This document shows positions 26,581 through 36,764 of a stretch of DNA of 64,000 bases, in pieces. Where the stretch lies: contig CALHPK010000009.1 in NCBI GenBank assembly GCA_938036315.1, forward strand, positions 18,236 through 82,235, given 5' to 3'. Origin of the DNA: an uncultured bacterium. Lineage in GTDB: Bacteria; Calescibacteriota; Calescibacteriia; Calescibacteriales; Calescibacteriaceae. Position numbers and translations under genes: made by a program. Below the pieces are notes generated by a model. It saw only the letters and a program-made list of their open reading frames with translations. It was not told the DNA's origin and searched no databases. Position 1 is the stretch's first letter; each line of letters begins with the position of its first letter.

Positions 26581-26586
26581 TATAAT
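26581..26586 (+). promoter_or_regulatory. Candidate -10 box, leaderless start
   Basis: TATAAT ends seven bases before the ATG at 26594, so transcription would be expected to start at or next to the start codon. Confidence 0.5.
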
Positions 26587-26593
26587 TATATCT

Positions 26594-27958
26594 ATGAACC
26601 TTATAAATTATAAGATAAATTATAATTATAAGGAAATACACAGGATAGGAATCATTTCGGTTTTTTCCTTTTTCCTACTTATAAATAAGTTATGGGCAGA
26701 ACCATTTGACTTTTACTGCGCTGGTTCTCACTCACGTATTATGGGGTGTGCAGGAGTAGGGGGTACTTCGGGATACGAAGCAACTTATCTCAATCCGTCT
26801 CTCATCCCTGCGAAGAAAAATCTTGGAGTCGGGTACCTTTTCTCATCCCAAAAGGTTGATGTAAAACTTGATGGACAAAAGATTGATAAGCTAGGGAATC
26901 CACTGCAAAATGTTTCACAGTTGAATGTGGGATTAGCTATCCCCCTATCTAGTCTTCCTCTATTTGAAGAGAATGAAGTTTCCAGGAATATATCTGTTGG
27001 ACTCGCAGGGTTACTGCCAACAGGCAAACAGCTCATAAGAATAGGGACTATAGATACAAAAACTCCATCAACACTGCTTTATGGTAACAGAAATACTCGG
27101 TTTTCTATATATTCTGGATTAGGCGGAAGAGTTCCGATCGATAGATTCAAATTTTACTTGGGTGCAGGTGTTCTTACACTCGCAAATCTACCTATAATCA
27201 TTGAGGCTAATTTATCTCCCGATAAAGACCTTGTCATTATTGATGGTGCGTTGGAACCAACTATAGGATTTATAGGGGGACTAGCTTTTGAATTTTCCGA
27301 TGAGAATTTTTATGGAAGGGTGGGAGGAGTCTACAGAAGCTCCACTAAAATAGAGATTCCAACAAAGGTTATAGTCTATATGGTTGGAGAGCAGGTTTTA
27401 TCTCTTTCTGCTAGTTTGTTCGATGCTTTTGTCCCATCCTATTTTGGAGGTGGAGTTGCTGGTGGCTATAAATTCGGGAAAATGGGTGTAAATTTGGCCT
27501 TCGACTTTCTAAAGTATAGGTTCTCTGAATTCAAGTTTCAAATTTTGGAAGTTTTAGAAGCCCACCCTGAATCGGTTGGAAATATCCTAAGTGAGGTAAC
27601 CAGTAAGAAAATCCCAGATCTTCAAGATGTTAATGTCATAAGAGGAGGTATTAATCTTGATATAGGCGATATTGTTGAAAAAATCGACCTGATTTTGGGA
27701 GCTGGCATTTCTCTTTTCCCAAGTCCTCTGTTATCTCAGAATGATGTTCTGACAGTAGATAGTGATAGAACTGTGCTAACTGGAGGTATCGGAGCAAGAT
27801 TTCCTTCTCCTGCATTCATTAGGGGTAAGGTGGAATTTATAATTTCGGGTGGGATCCAAAAGCTTTCCAGCAAGAAGTTTGAGTCACCCAAAGGAAATAA
27901 ATCATCAATCGAAGGTACTCTGCCTATGGTTTCGGCAGTTCTTAACGTTCTGTATTAA
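26594..27958 (+). CDS. FadL/OmpP1-like outer-membrane protein
   Basis: This is a 454-residue exported protein with a hydrophobic signal around residues 18-36 (cleavage near LWAEP). The mature N-terminus FDFYCAGSHSRIMGCAGVGG and the following YEATYLNPSLIPAKKNLGVG match the start of OmpP1/FadL/TodX barrels (AGSxxxGMGGA...YNPA). The rest shows alternating glycine-rich beta strands. Such proteins carry hydrophobic molecules across the outer membrane; the substrate is unknown. It converges with pyrH. Assignment to the superfamily is moderate, to FadL itself low. Confidence 0.75.
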   Translation: MNLINYKINYNYKEIHRIGIISVFSFFLLINKLWAEPFDFYCAGSHSRIMGCAGVGGTSGYEATYLNPSLIPAKKNLGVGYLFSSQKVDVKLDGQKIDKLGNPLQNVSQLNVGLAIPLSSLPLFEENEVSRNISVGLAGLLPTGKQLIRIGTIDTKTPSTLLYGNRNTRFSIYSGLGGRVPIDRFKFYLGAGVLTLANLPIIIEANLSPDKDLVIIDGALEPTIGFIGGLAFEFSDENFYGRVGGVYRSSTKIEIPTKVIVYMVGEQVLSLSASLFDAFVPSYFGGGVAGGYKFGKMGVNLAFDFLKYRFSEFKFQILEVLEAHPESVGNILSEVTSKKIPDLQDVNVIRGGINLDIGDIVEKIDLILGAGISLFPSPLLSQNDVLTVDSDRTVLTGGIGARFPSPAFIRGKVEFIISGGIQKLSSKKFESPKGNKSSIEGTLPMVSAVLNVLY

Positions 27959-28013
27959 TTTTATTCATTGGTTGCAGGCAGATAGTCAATCGCTAGAGTG
28001 GGTGTCCAAATCT

Positions 28014-28784
<771 letters not shown>

Positions 28785-29060
28785 CCCTTTTGAATTATAA
28801 TCCGATATTTTATCTTTTGCAATTTTCTGAGCTTTTGTCCAGGAGATCGGAATTTCTGAATTTAACTAGATGATATTTGCTATACTACGATGTAAGGAGC
28901 TCTTCTCTGATTAATTCTGTGAAAAGAACACAAGATATGAACTACTACTGAGCTACTACATATTAATATATTTCCTAACGAAAATAAAAATTTTGCATTT
29001 TTAGTATCTTAATTCTTCACATCTAAATAACAATTAATCTCCCGATTAGATGGGGGATAA

Positions 29061-29069
29061 AAGGAGGTA
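29061..29069 (+). promoter_or_regulatory. Strong Shine-Dalgarno before the TRL lipoprotein
   Basis: AAGGAGGTA, preceded by A, lies six bases before the ATG at 29076. Confidence 0.75.
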
Positions 29070-29075
29070 ACAAAG

Positions 29076-29378
29076 ATGAAAAAACTTGTATTGGTAATAC
29101 CGTTGGTAATATCTTTAGCCGGATGCATAATTAACCCGCTTATTGGTGGCTTATACACTGGGGTCCAATACCATTTTGGAGATCATCCCCAAGAAAAAGG
29201 GGAAAAGAGAGGAGAAAGTTGTGTAAGTAATATATTAGGGTTGATAGCTACGGGAGATGCTTCTGTTAGAGAAGCAATGAATAAAGCTCAAATAACTAAA
29301 GCAAAATCAATAGATTACAAGATGACCAATATATTGGGACTGTATGGTGAGTTTTGCATTATAGTCACCGGTGATTAA
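29076..29378 (+). CDS. TRL-like lipoprotein
   Basis: This 100-residue protein begins with a lipoprotein signal peptide; the lipobox is SLAGC with lipidated C17. The mature part matches the TRL-like family: a Cys-rich SCVSNILGLIATGDASVREA segment followed by AQITKAKSIDYKMTNILGLYGEFCIIVTG. The family is found in the envelopes of several Gram-negative groups and its function is not known. It has a strong Shine-Dalgarno and a downstream hairpin, so it is a single highly translated gene. Confidence 0.82.
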   Translation: MKKLVLVIPLVISLAGCIINPLIGGLYTGVQYHFGDHPQEKGEKRGESCVSNILGLIATGDASVREAMNKAQITKAKSIDYKMTNILGLYGEFCIIVTGD

Positions 29379-29395
29379 TAATCTTATAGTACTTT

Positions 29396-29421
29396 GGAGC
29401 TCTGGTAAAGGCCAGAGCTCC
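29396..29421 (+). terminator. Hairpin after the TRL gene
   Basis: A perfect 10-bp stem, GGAGCTCTGG with CCAGAGCTCC, encloses a six-base loop. There is no real U-tract directly after it, only CGATTCTACT and then AAATTTT, so it may be a weak terminator or an RNA-stabilising hairpin. Confidence 0.6.
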
Positions 29422-29901
29422 GATTCTACTAAATTTTAGTATCCTGAAGGTTGGGTTCAACCTCACTGCTATTTGCAAAAAACTCATAAAATGCCTACAA
29501 ATATGGATTTGACTCAGATCTACCAATTTCGAATCTATGCAAAATCTTGGTACATTCCATCTTGAGCAGAAAAAAATTTTTCATCCTGACTGAATAGGTG
29601 AGCATCCTCCGGTACATCAGATCATCATTTGAACTTTGGAATCATGAAGAAAATATAAGAGATAGCACCTAAGTATGTGAACACTAATCATAAGGACTTT
29701 TATAGGATATCTGCTTCAAAGGTTGTAAGATCACATTGTAAGATCACATTGAAAGTAATTATAAGAGATATTATTCTTATGCTTATGAAATATATTTGAA
29801 AAAACAGTGGTCGTATATAGTAAAATAGCAGATAAAGAGTTATTATCAAAAAAGTTTGCTTTTACTAAAAAATTGTGGAACAGCTAAAAATAAGATTTGC
29901 T
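29422..29901. other. 480-bp spacer without a recognised gene
   Basis: AT-rich. It holds a small inverted repeat (GGTTG...CAACC, 29449-29462) and a 13-bp tandem duplication at 29723. No RNA gene or coding pattern was recognised. Confidence 0.5.
29723..29751. repeat. 13-bp tandem duplication
   Basis: TTGTAAGATCACA at 29723-29735 is repeated perfectly at 29736-29748 and followed by a third TTG. Confidence 0.9.
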
Positions 29902-30882
29902 ATGAAGATCTTTGTCACAGGAGTAGCTGGCTATATAGGTACAAGCTTTGTAAAGGAAGCCAAGGCCAAGTTAGGAAGGAATGCAGAAATAGTCGGTATA
30001 GATGTTAAGGATCTACCTCAAGATCTTGACATTCAGTTCAGCAAAGTAGATATTCTCAACTATGACGAGGTGGAGAAACTCAGCAAAGGTTCTGATGTTG
30101 TAGTGCACATGGCCTTTGTTCTAAATCCCCCTAAAGATAGGGAGCATGCACGCAGGGTTAATATTGATGGGACAAGAAACATTCTCCGAGCAGCGCAGAA
30201 AAATAATGTGAAAAAAGTTATTGTTTTAACTTCTGCCTCGACATATGGGGCACATCCGGACAATCCTTTGTTTATGAGAGAAGATCATCCACTGCGGGGG
30301 GATTTGAATTTTGGTTTCTGGTACCCTGAAGATAAAGCTGTACAGGACAGAATAACTCAGATATTTATGAAAGAAAATCCTGAAATATCCACTTATATAG
30401 TTAGACCAGTAATAGTCTTTGGCGAGGGTGTAAACAACTTTATATCACAGGGCTTTTTCAATCCTCCCGTTGTAGGAATCTTCAATAAAAATATACCTTT
30501 CCAATATATACACGAAAGTGATGTTTCAAGAGGAATTCTACTTATGATTGAGAGGGATTTGTCAGGACCGTTTAACCTTTCAGGATCTGGAGTTGTAACA
30601 ATGAAGCGATCTGCTGAGATTATGAGAAAACCTGCTATTTATATCCCGCCATTTTTACACAGACCTATGTACGAATTTATGGTCAGAGCAAAGATTATTG
30701 ATCCTCTTCTCCCATTTGCCGCTATAGACTTTTTTAAGTATCCCTGGACTCTTAATACACAGAGAGCTGAAGAGGAGCTCGGATTCAAACCCGAATTAAG
30801 TTCTGAAGATGCCTTCACAAGAGCATGGCTCTGTTACAAACACAAAACAAAGAGATTAAATACATCAAGAATCACAAAATAG
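29902..30882 (+). CDS. NAD-dependent epimerase/dehydratase (extended SDR)
   Basis: A Rossmann-fold sugar-nucleotide-type SDR of 326 residues. The NAD motif VTGVAGYIGTSF begins near residue 5, the active-site Ser/Thr lies in LTSASTYGA, and the YxxxK pair is in WYPEDKAV. The substrate cannot be told; relatives act on nucleotide sugars or are uncharacterised. I chose the ATG at 29902; a GTG at 29875 would add nine residues. Spacers of about 500 bp flank it on both sides, so it is probably transcribed alone. Confidence 0.85.
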   Translation: MKIFVTGVAGYIGTSFVKEAKAKLGRNAEIVGIDVKDLPQDLDIQFSKVDILNYDEVEKLSKGSDVVVHMAFVLNPPKDREHARRVNIDGTRNILRAAQKNNVKKVIVLTSASTYGAHPDNPLFMREDHPLRGDLNFGFWYPEDKAVQDRITQIFMKENPEISTYIVRPVIVFGEGVNNFISQGFFNPPVVGIFNKNIPFQYIHESDVSRGILLMIERDLSGPFNLSGSGVVTMKRSAEIMRKPAIYIPPFLHRPMYEFMVRAKIIDPLLPFAAIDFFKYPWTLNTQRAEEELGFKPELSSEDAFTRAWLCYKHKTKRLNTSRITK

Positions 30883-31420
30883 CTCAAAATTTTGAAATTT
30901 TAGACACTAATATTAATATTCCGTAAACTTTGTCAAAGTCTCCAATATTAAAAATCCACAAAGAGAATTTCTTTGTACAATCTTGAATAAGATAAATTTT
31001 GTCCACAATGAGCAAAATGCATGTTTATAGAATCTATTTTAAGAAGGAGAAAAAATAAGTTCAGAAGCTGTGAAGAATTTTATGGAATTTGGAAGTTTTA
31101 GCTAAGATGGATACTACTATGGATATCACTGAAGAGCTGAATTATTCAATAAAAGCTGAGATGCTCGAAAGAAAAAGATACATAATCTTTGAAGAAAATA
31201 AAATAGTCTAAATGATGTAAAAAATTAAAAATAAAGATGGAGTTAAGTTTTTAGTAAAAAAAGAAATAAGAGATTTTTCAGTAGTATACACAAAAGGAAA
31301 TAAATTATTTAGAAAGAATAAATTTGAATGAACAAGCTATTGTAGTAAAGTAAATATATAGGTATGAAGAGTTAAGGAAGCAGAATGCAAATATAAAAGA
31401 GAATAAAAAGGGTTGAAAAA
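30883..31420. other. 540-bp spacer with a broken reading frame
   Basis: No intact gene is seen. Bases 31107-31331 read in one frame like protein apart from two TAA codons (listed separately). The rest is AT-rich with nothing recognised. Confidence 0.5.
31107..31331 (+). pseudogene. Possible decayed small gene with two in-frame stops
   Basis: One frame gives MDITEELNYSIKAEMLERKR and on to ENKIV, then TAA (31209-31211), ATG ATG, TAA (31218-31220), then 36 residues containing DGVKFLVKKEIRDFSVVY, ending at TGA 31329-31331. Composition fits this genome's proteins, but no family is recognised. It could be a remnant, two tiny genes, or chance. Confidence 0.25.
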
Positions 31421-31915
31421 ATGATAAACAAAGTTATTTTATTAGGGAATTTGGGAGGAGATCCTCAGGTGAAGTTTTCTCAGAATGGTACGATGGTGGC
31501 TATTATGAAGCTTGCTACTACGGAATATGTGAAAAAGAATGGAAATCTCAGCCCTATTACAGAATGGCATACTGTATATGCTTATGGAAAGTTGGCAGAG
31601 TTTTGTAGTGAGCTCAGAAAAGGAGATAAAATCTTTGTTGAAGGGAAATTAAGAAAAGTATCATTTGAGTCAGACAATAAAATTTTCAGAATTTCGAATA
31701 TTATAGCAAAATCGGTAAAGCTTGTATCTCGTAGAATTTCTTCTAACAGTATAACTATACCTGTTAATGAAGAGGTGGTAGATCCTTTAAATCCAAACGA
31801 GAGCGGTTCCCTTTTGAATGGAAATTTATCGCCTAAAGATGAGTTTGCTACCGATACTGTTGAGATTTTCTCAGAAGAGGATACACCCTTATCTGATGAT
31901 TCAGATCTATTTTGA
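31421..31915 (+). CDS. ssb: Single-stranded DNA-binding protein
   Basis: SSB coats single-stranded DNA in replication and repair. The OB-fold covers residues 1-106 with INKVILLGNLGGDPQVKFS at the start and WHTVYAYGKLAEFCSELRKG in the middle. A flexible linker follows, and the acidic tail ends SDDSDLF, the equivalent of the usual DDDIPF protein-interaction tip. 164 residues is normal. No Shine-Dalgarno is seen. It converges with the PLD gene. It is not linked to rpsF/rpsR as in many genomes. Confidence 0.94.
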   Translation: MINKVILLGNLGGDPQVKFSQNGTMVAIMKLATTEYVKKNGNLSPITEWHTVYAYGKLAEFCSELRKGDKIFVEGKLRKVSFESDNKIFRISNIIAKSVKLVSRRISSNSITIPVNEEVVDPLNPNESGSLLNGNLSPKDEFATDTVEIFSEEDTPLSDDSDLF

Positions 31916-31937
31916 TATCTACCTTACAAATATGGTA

Positions 31938-32432
31938 TCATTTTGCTATTTTCCATAATCTTTCAAATTCATTATTGAATTTCTTGATGATGTCAGGTGC
32001 TTCGTAAATGAAAACGCAGTTTTCATCATTCATTTCCTCCGCAGATGCTGTGAAATTGTAGGAACCGGTGATTACAAATTTATCATCGATTATCATAAAT
32101 TTGTGATGCATCTTAGGGATGATAAATCTCTTTTTAGTATCAGAGTAATCGGCTATTTTTACTCTCACACCGTTTTTTATGAGAAAGCTGTGCTTTGAGA
32201 ATTTGCTTTGGGCTTGCTCTCCATCTGTTATAACTCTTATATCTACACTATGACTTTTCCTGATAAGTGCTTCACTTATTTCTCTTGATGTGAATGAATA
32301 TACAGCTACTTTTATTGACTTTTCAGCAGATTCAATCGCATTTATTATTTTATCTTTGCAACCATCTGTTGCTGAGAAAAAAACCTCCACCCTTACTAGA
32401 ATGAGAAAAGATGCAAAAATTGTAGTAAGCAT
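31938..32432 (-). CDS. Exported single-domain PLD-family nuclease-like protein
   Basis: This 164-residue protein has a hydrophobic N-terminus (signal peptide about 1-20) and one phospholipase D motif, HxKxxxxD with H109, K111 and D116, followed by GSYNF and an Asn/Glu pair. Single-motif PLD proteins of this size work as dimers and include the Nuc endonuclease, so a periplasmic or secreted nuclease is likely. Membrane phospholipase activity cannot be excluded. It is divergent from the lipid kinase gene with 85 bp between starts. Confidence 0.85.
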   Translation of the reverse strand: MLTTIFASFLILVRVEVFFSATDGCKDKIINAIESAEKSIKVAVYSFTSREISEALIRKSHSVDIRVITDGEQAQSKFSKHSFLIKNGVRVKIADYSDTKKRFIIPKMHHKFMIIDDKFVITGSYNFTASAEEMNDENCVFIYEAPDIIKKFNNEFERLWKIAK

Positions 32433-32504
32433 AGCACCAAGAAAGTATTATGAATTTATCTTTAAGATAAAAAGCACAGGAAAATTTTCTGATTAAAGAA
32501 TTAT

Positions 32505-32510
32505 TATATT
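32505..32510 (+). promoter_or_regulatory. Candidate -10 box, leaderless start
   Basis: TATATT ends seven bases before the GTG at 32518; transcription would start at or beside the start codon. Confidence 0.45.
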
Positions 32511-32517
32511 TTCTAAT

Positions 32518-33471
32518 GTGAAAGTTGCCATTATTTGTAATACTAATGCAGCAAAAGTTAAGAAGGGCATTTCAGAAAGGGTAAAAGCAATCCTCAAGCA
32601 CCATGCCATAGTTGTGGCTGAAACCTCAAATTCAGAAGAACTTGAAGGCATCGTGTCGCGCTACATAGATGAAGCAGATGTTTGGTGCTTCATCGGAGGT
32701 GATGGAACTTTAAATAGAGGACTTAATATCCTGTGGCAGAAAACCGGTATGAAAGACGAGATACCCATTCCAGTCCTACATGGGAAGGCCGGAAGTCTTA
32801 ACGCAATACCAATGAAAGTCCCACTAAAAGGAGATCTAGACGATATCCTCATCAGGTTTTATGACCTGATCTCCCAGCTTGGAAACTCCGGCAGAATCCC
32901 CAGAGATAACATAAGGAAATTCGGAACTATAAGAATCGATCCTGATAAACCCAATCATTCTATGCTCTGCTTTACCTTCTTCTTGGGGGTTCCCTTTCTC
33001 ATATCGAAAGAGGTTATACAGCAAAAACTTGATTCTCACAGATCAATTATGCAGTTTGTATACTCAACTATAGCAAAGTTTGTTGTAGGAAGGGACTCTC
33101 ACAAATTCATAAGGAAGATAAAAGCGGAAATAGAGATTGAGGGGAAGAAATATCTATATCAGCAACATTACGTTATTGTCGGTTCTGTCTTCAGAGAGCC
33201 AGCTTTGTTTTTCAGACCATTTTTAGAACCCGAAAAATACAAAAACGGCTTCTACTTTTTGGTATATTCTGGAGATGCATGGACAGCTCTCAGGAATTTC
33301 AGAATTTACGCCAGAGGTATAAAAACTCCACCACACTCTTTTAGCGATATAGCATCTGAAGTGAAAATTAGTGCTACGAGTGGAATGAATTTTGATGGAG
33401 AGCTGATAGATTCGTCACACCTGAAATTCAGAGCTACTGTAGGACCTACCGTGAATCTCATAAGAGTTTAA
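32518..33471 (+). CDS. Diacylglycerol/lipid kinase family protein
   Basis: A 317-residue member of the DAGK/LCB5 catalytic family, which phosphorylates lipid hydroxyls such as diacylglycerol using ATP. The nucleotide loop GGDGTLNRGL is at residues 60-69. HGKAGSLNAIP and a C-terminal NFDGE element (also conserved in the family) follow. Exact substrate unknown. The start is GTG at 32518. It converges with nnrDE with 7 bp between the stops. Confidence 0.82.
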   Translation: MKVAIICNTNAAKVKKGISERVKAILKHHAIVVAETSNSEELEGIVSRYIDEADVWCFIGGDGTLNRGLNILWQKTGMKDEIPIPVLHGKAGSLNAIPMKVPLKGDLDDILIRFYDLISQLGNSGRIPRDNIRKFGTIRIDPDKPNHSMLCFTFFLGVPFLISKEVIQQKLDSHRSIMQFVYSTIAKFVVGRDSHKFIRKIKAEIEIEGKKYLYQQHYVIVGSVFREPALFFRPFLEPEKYKNGFYFLVYSGDAWTALRNFRIYARGIKTPPHSFSDIASEVKISATSGMNFDGELIDSSHLKFRATVGPTVNLIRV

Positions 33472-33478
33472 TCTGATA

Positions 33479-35101
33479 TTATGTTTTTAATTTTGTAAGT
33501 TCTCCCAGAGCCAGGTCTATTGCGTTTGCAACCTCCGCAGCTAATGACAATTTAAAATTCCCTTTTTGTCCTGCAACCATTTCCCCTGCTATCCCGTGAA
33601 CAAAAACTCCAAGTACAGCTGCTTCAGATAGAGAATAGCCTTGTGCCAAAAACCCTCCTATCACTCCTGATAAAACATCTCCCGTACCTCCTGTGGCAAG
33701 CTCTACTCCTCCCGACATGTTTATGAAAAAATTTTCTCCATCTGATATTATCGTTCTGAAACCTTTGAGAACAGCTATTCCTGAAGGAGAAATTTTATCG
33801 GCAAGCTCCTTGACATTCAGGATCCTATCTTTCTGGATCTCTCCGACGCTTTTTTTGAGTAACCTTGCTGCTTCCCCGGGATGGGGAGTAATTATTGCTT
33901 TTAGTCCTCTTATAGATTCAAGCCCGATATCAGCGAGTATATTTAGGGCATCTGCATCAAAAACTGCGGGTATCTGAAGCTTTTTCAATTTCTCTATGAT
34001 GTGAATCAATAAATTTTTGACATCGCTTTCCTGCCAGATTCCCGGACCCACAACAACTGCTGATTTATTTTCTACAAACTCGTCGAAGAGTTCTTTTGCT
34101 TCTTCAGAGAAACTTCTCCCCTTTGCTGGGGCCGGTATCACCATATACTCTGCAGCACCCTGCGCCACTGGAGTGTAAACACATTCAGGAACCATCAGGG
34201 TTACAAGTCCAGCTCCAGTTCTTAACGCTCCTTTCCCTACAAGAATTGCCGCACCAGCTCTTCCCAAACCCCCAGCAACACATAGGAGATGTCCAAAGCT
34301 TCCTTTATGCTGTGTTGATAACCTTTCTTTTACAATGTATGACGCTACACGCTTTGACAGAAGAATGAACTTTGATTTCTCCCATATATGCCGAGGAATT
34401 CCTATATCACATATTATAATCTCTCCTGTATAGTGTATAGACTCTCCTATGAACAGACCAATTTTCGCTGGCGCGAATGTAACAGTTTTATCAGCTCTAA
34501 TCGCAACAGGACGTGGAATCCCTGTATCCGAATCAAGTCCAGATGGTATATCAACAGCTACTATGTAAGTATCTTTATTCTCTTGCCGCGTTGCATTTAC
34601 AAGTTCTATCACGTCTAAGAAATATTTGTTTTCAATATTTCGTGATATCCCAGTACCGAATATTGAGTCAATTATTACACATTTTTGAGGTATAAGGGTT
34701 CTCAGATCTTGTGGGGTTTCTATTTTGAATATTGGTATACCTAATTTTTTGACAATCTTATAGTTAATTTCTGGATCTCTCCCAAGTTTTTTTTCATCAA
34801 AAAGTGATGCTATTTTTACTCTATATCCTGCGTTAAAGATATGCTTTGATGCACAGAGACCATCTCCGCCGTTGTTTCCTGATCCAGCTATAACTATAAC
34901 ATCCTTTAAATTTTTCTTTTTCAGAACCTTTATCGTCTCCTCTGCTACTGACTTCCCTGCATTTTCCATAAGTAGTATTGTGGGTATGCAGAAGTTCTCC
35001 TCCGCTTCTGTATCTGCTTTGCGAGCTTCCGCTTTTGACACAACCTTTACTTCCTTTATATCCTCTAAATTCACCCCCTCTATTATCTCTTGCAAGCTCA
35101 T
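33479..35101 (-). CDS. nnr: Bifunctional NAD(P)H-hydrate epimerase / ADP-dependent dehydratase
   Basis: This fused enzyme repairs damaged NADH and NADPH: the N-terminal YjeF_N domain epimerises the hydrates and the C-terminal domain dehydrates the S form with ADP. The 540 residues match the bifunctional form. The N-terminal domain shows MENAGKSVAE, GSGNNGGDGL and DSIFGTGISR. The C-terminal domain shows HKGSFGHLLCVAGG, VGPGIW, ITPHPGEAARL and GGTGDVLSGVIGGFLAQG. ATG at 35101 is a clear start. Confidence 0.94.
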   Translation of the reverse strand: MSLQEIIEGVNLEDIKEVKVVSKAEARKADTEAEENFCIPTILLMENAGKSVAEETIKVLKKKNLKDVIVIAGSGNNGGDGLCASKHIFNAGYRVKIASLFDEKKLGRDPEINYKIVKKLGIPIFKIETPQDLRTLIPQKCVIIDSIFGTGISRNIENKYFLDVIELVNATRQENKDTYIVAVDIPSGLDSDTGIPRPVAIRADKTVTFAPAKIGLFIGESIHYTGEIIICDIGIPRHIWEKSKFILLSKRVASYIVKERLSTQHKGSFGHLLCVAGGLGRAGAAILVGKGALRTGAGLVTLMVPECVYTPVAQGAAEYMVIPAPAKGRSFSEEAKELFDEFVENKSAVVVGPGIWQESDVKNLLIHIIEKLKKLQIPAVFDADALNILADIGLESIRGLKAIITPHPGEAARLLKKSVGEIQKDRILNVKELADKISPSGIAVLKGFRTIISDGENFFINMSGGVELATGGTGDVLSGVIGGFLAQGYSLSEAAVLGVFVHGIAGEMVAGQKGNFKLSLAAEVANAIDLALGELTKLKT

Positions 35102-35159
35102 ATTTTTAATTTTCTAAACTTTTTCACCATTGATCTATGAATACATTATTTTACAATTT

Positions 35160-36530
35160 ATGAAAATTTTCGCAAAAAATTTCGGATGCAAAACCAATTT
35201 TTTTGATCTATACTCCATCTTGGGAAGAATCAAAGAAGTAGTAGGAGAATTTTCCATTGTTGATAGTATTGAAGAAGCTGATCTGGTTATTCTTAACTCC
35301 TGTTCAGTGACGGTGGATGCTGAAAGAGAAGTTGCAAAGTGGAACAGACGGGCAAAATCATTTGGGAAAAAAGTCGTACTTTCAGGCTGTATCCCAAATC
35401 TTCATCGGGTCAAGGCAGATTTAGTTTTAGGTGCAGGTAATTATTCTATTTACAATATTAGGAAACTACTGAAAACTGAAGAGGGTCTCCTTCAAAAGCC
35501 TGAAAGATTCTTCAGAACTGAATATAGCATAAACGATGACCTTGATTATTTTATGAAAATTTCTGATAGATATAGTAGGACAAGGGTCTATCTCAAAATT
35601 CAGGAGGGGTGTTCGAGGTTTTGCTCCTTCTGTTCGATCCCCCTATCTCGTGGAGCTCCAAGATATGCAGATTACAACAAAGTAATAGAGAAGATATACG
35701 AACTTGGAGAGATGGGGGTCAGAGAAGTCGTTCTGGTTGGTACTCACATTTCGCTGTATGGTGAGGACGGAAAGCACCACAGGAAGGATCAAAAAGAGAC
35801 TGGATTAGGGAAACTTGCAAAGCTTATCGCATCGCATTTTTCTTCATCGAATATAAAAATAAGGTTTGCTTCTTTATCTCCGGGAGAAATAGGAGATGAC
35901 TTTATTTCAGCTCTTGAGTCTGCAAAGAAGATTTTCTGCTCGCACTTCCATATTCCCGTTCAATCAGGCTCAAATAGAGTTCTTAAAGCTATGAGGAGGT
36001 GGCACACATTTGAAGACTTCGTATACGATGCAGAGAAACTTCTTAAAATTTTCCCAGATGCATGCATCGGGACAGATATTATAGTTGGATTTCCAGTCGA
36101 AACAGATGAAGATTTTGAAGAGACGTACAAAAATATAAAGCAAATGCCTCTGGGGCATATTCATGTTTTCCCATATTCAAAAAGACCACGAACTCCGGCA
36201 AGTCTATTGAAACCTTTACCAGAAAAAGTTGTGAAGGAAAGAGAAGAAAAGATGCTCTCCCTTTCTCAGGAAAAAAGGATGAACTTTATTCAACAGTTTC
36301 TTGGAAAGCAGAGAGAAATCATCGTAGAAAATATATCTGATGATAAGATTTTTGGGACTACTGATAACTACTTAAATGTGATTGTGGAGTTAAGTTGGCA
36401 AGATAACCAAAGATCGGTTCACATAAAGGAGGGAGACTTAAAGTCGGTTCTTATAGATTCTGTTACCAAAGTTGGCAGCAGAATTTTTGCAGTCGGAAGA
36501 TTAACTGATAGAGTATTCAATCCTTCCTAA
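35160..36530 (+). CDS. mtaB: tRNA threonylcarbamoyladenosine methylthiotransferase
   Basis: A radical-SAM methylthiotransferase of the MiaB/RimO/MtaB group, 456 residues from the ATG at 35160. N-terminal cluster cysteines are C10 (FGCKTN), C48 (NSCSVT) and C77 (SGCIP). The radical SAM cluster is C151, C155 and C158 in GCSRFCSFC. A C-terminal TRAM-like segment is present. The N-terminal spacing and RTPA in PYSKRPRTPAS favour MtaB, which makes ms2t6A37 in ANN-decoding tRNAs, over MiaB. It diverges from nnr. Confidence 0.88.
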   Translation: MKIFAKNFGCKTNFFDLYSILGRIKEVVGEFSIVDSIEEADLVILNSCSVTVDAEREVAKWNRRAKSFGKKVVLSGCIPNLHRVKADLVLGAGNYSIYNIRKLLKTEEGLLQKPERFFRTEYSINDDLDYFMKISDRYSRTRVYLKIQEGCSRFCSFCSIPLSRGAPRYADYNKVIEKIYELGEMGVREVVLVGTHISLYGEDGKHHRKDQKETGLGKLAKLIASHFSSSNIKIRFASLSPGEIGDDFISALESAKKIFCSHFHIPVQSGSNRVLKAMRRWHTFEDFVYDAEKLLKIFPDACIGTDIIVGFPVETDEDFEETYKNIKQMPLGHIHVFPYSKRPRTPASLLKPLPEKVVKEREEKMLSLSQEKRMNFIQQFLGKQREIIVENISDDKIFGTTDNYLNVIVELSWQDNQRSVHIKEGDLKSVLIDSVTKVGSRIFAVGRLTDRVFNPS

Positions 36531-36676
36531 ATGAGGAAGAGCCCATGGATGAGAGAGAGTCCACGTCCTTAAAGCTTTATACTCATCTGAAACTCCAAAA
36601 GAAATATTTCAAAATAAGACATATAATGATGGGAAAATAGAAGAAGTGCCGAGATGAATTTGCAATATAATTATTT

Positions 36677-36715
36677 TCTGATTTTTATGAAAATTTCTAC
36701 TTTGTAAAAATCAGA
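36677..36715. repeat. Inverted repeat in the mtaB to maoC-like spacer
   Basis: TCTGATTTTTA (36677-36687) is perfectly complementary to TAAAAATCAGA (36705-36715), with a 17-base loop. It is AT-rich; it could be a weak terminator or an operator ahead of the pantothenate cluster. Confidence 0.4.
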
Positions 36716-36764
36716 CTCAAATAAATGATGTGATATGGAATTAATTTAGCTGACTATCTAAAGC

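Noticed and set aside
29449..29462. Small hairpin GGTTG/CAACC with TTCAA, considered as part of a tRNA T arm
   Set aside because: No acceptor or anticodon arms around it; only a five-base stem.
36531..36575. GAGGAAGAGCCC segment, considered as the start of RNase P RNA
   Set aside because: The conserved core sequences do not follow and the space before the next gene is too short and AT-rich.
36543..36655. Protein-like stretch upstream of the MaoC-like gene (reads LYSSETPKEIFQNKTYNDG)
   Set aside because: Only about 33 codons, no start codon and no family; chance is as likely as a gene remnant.
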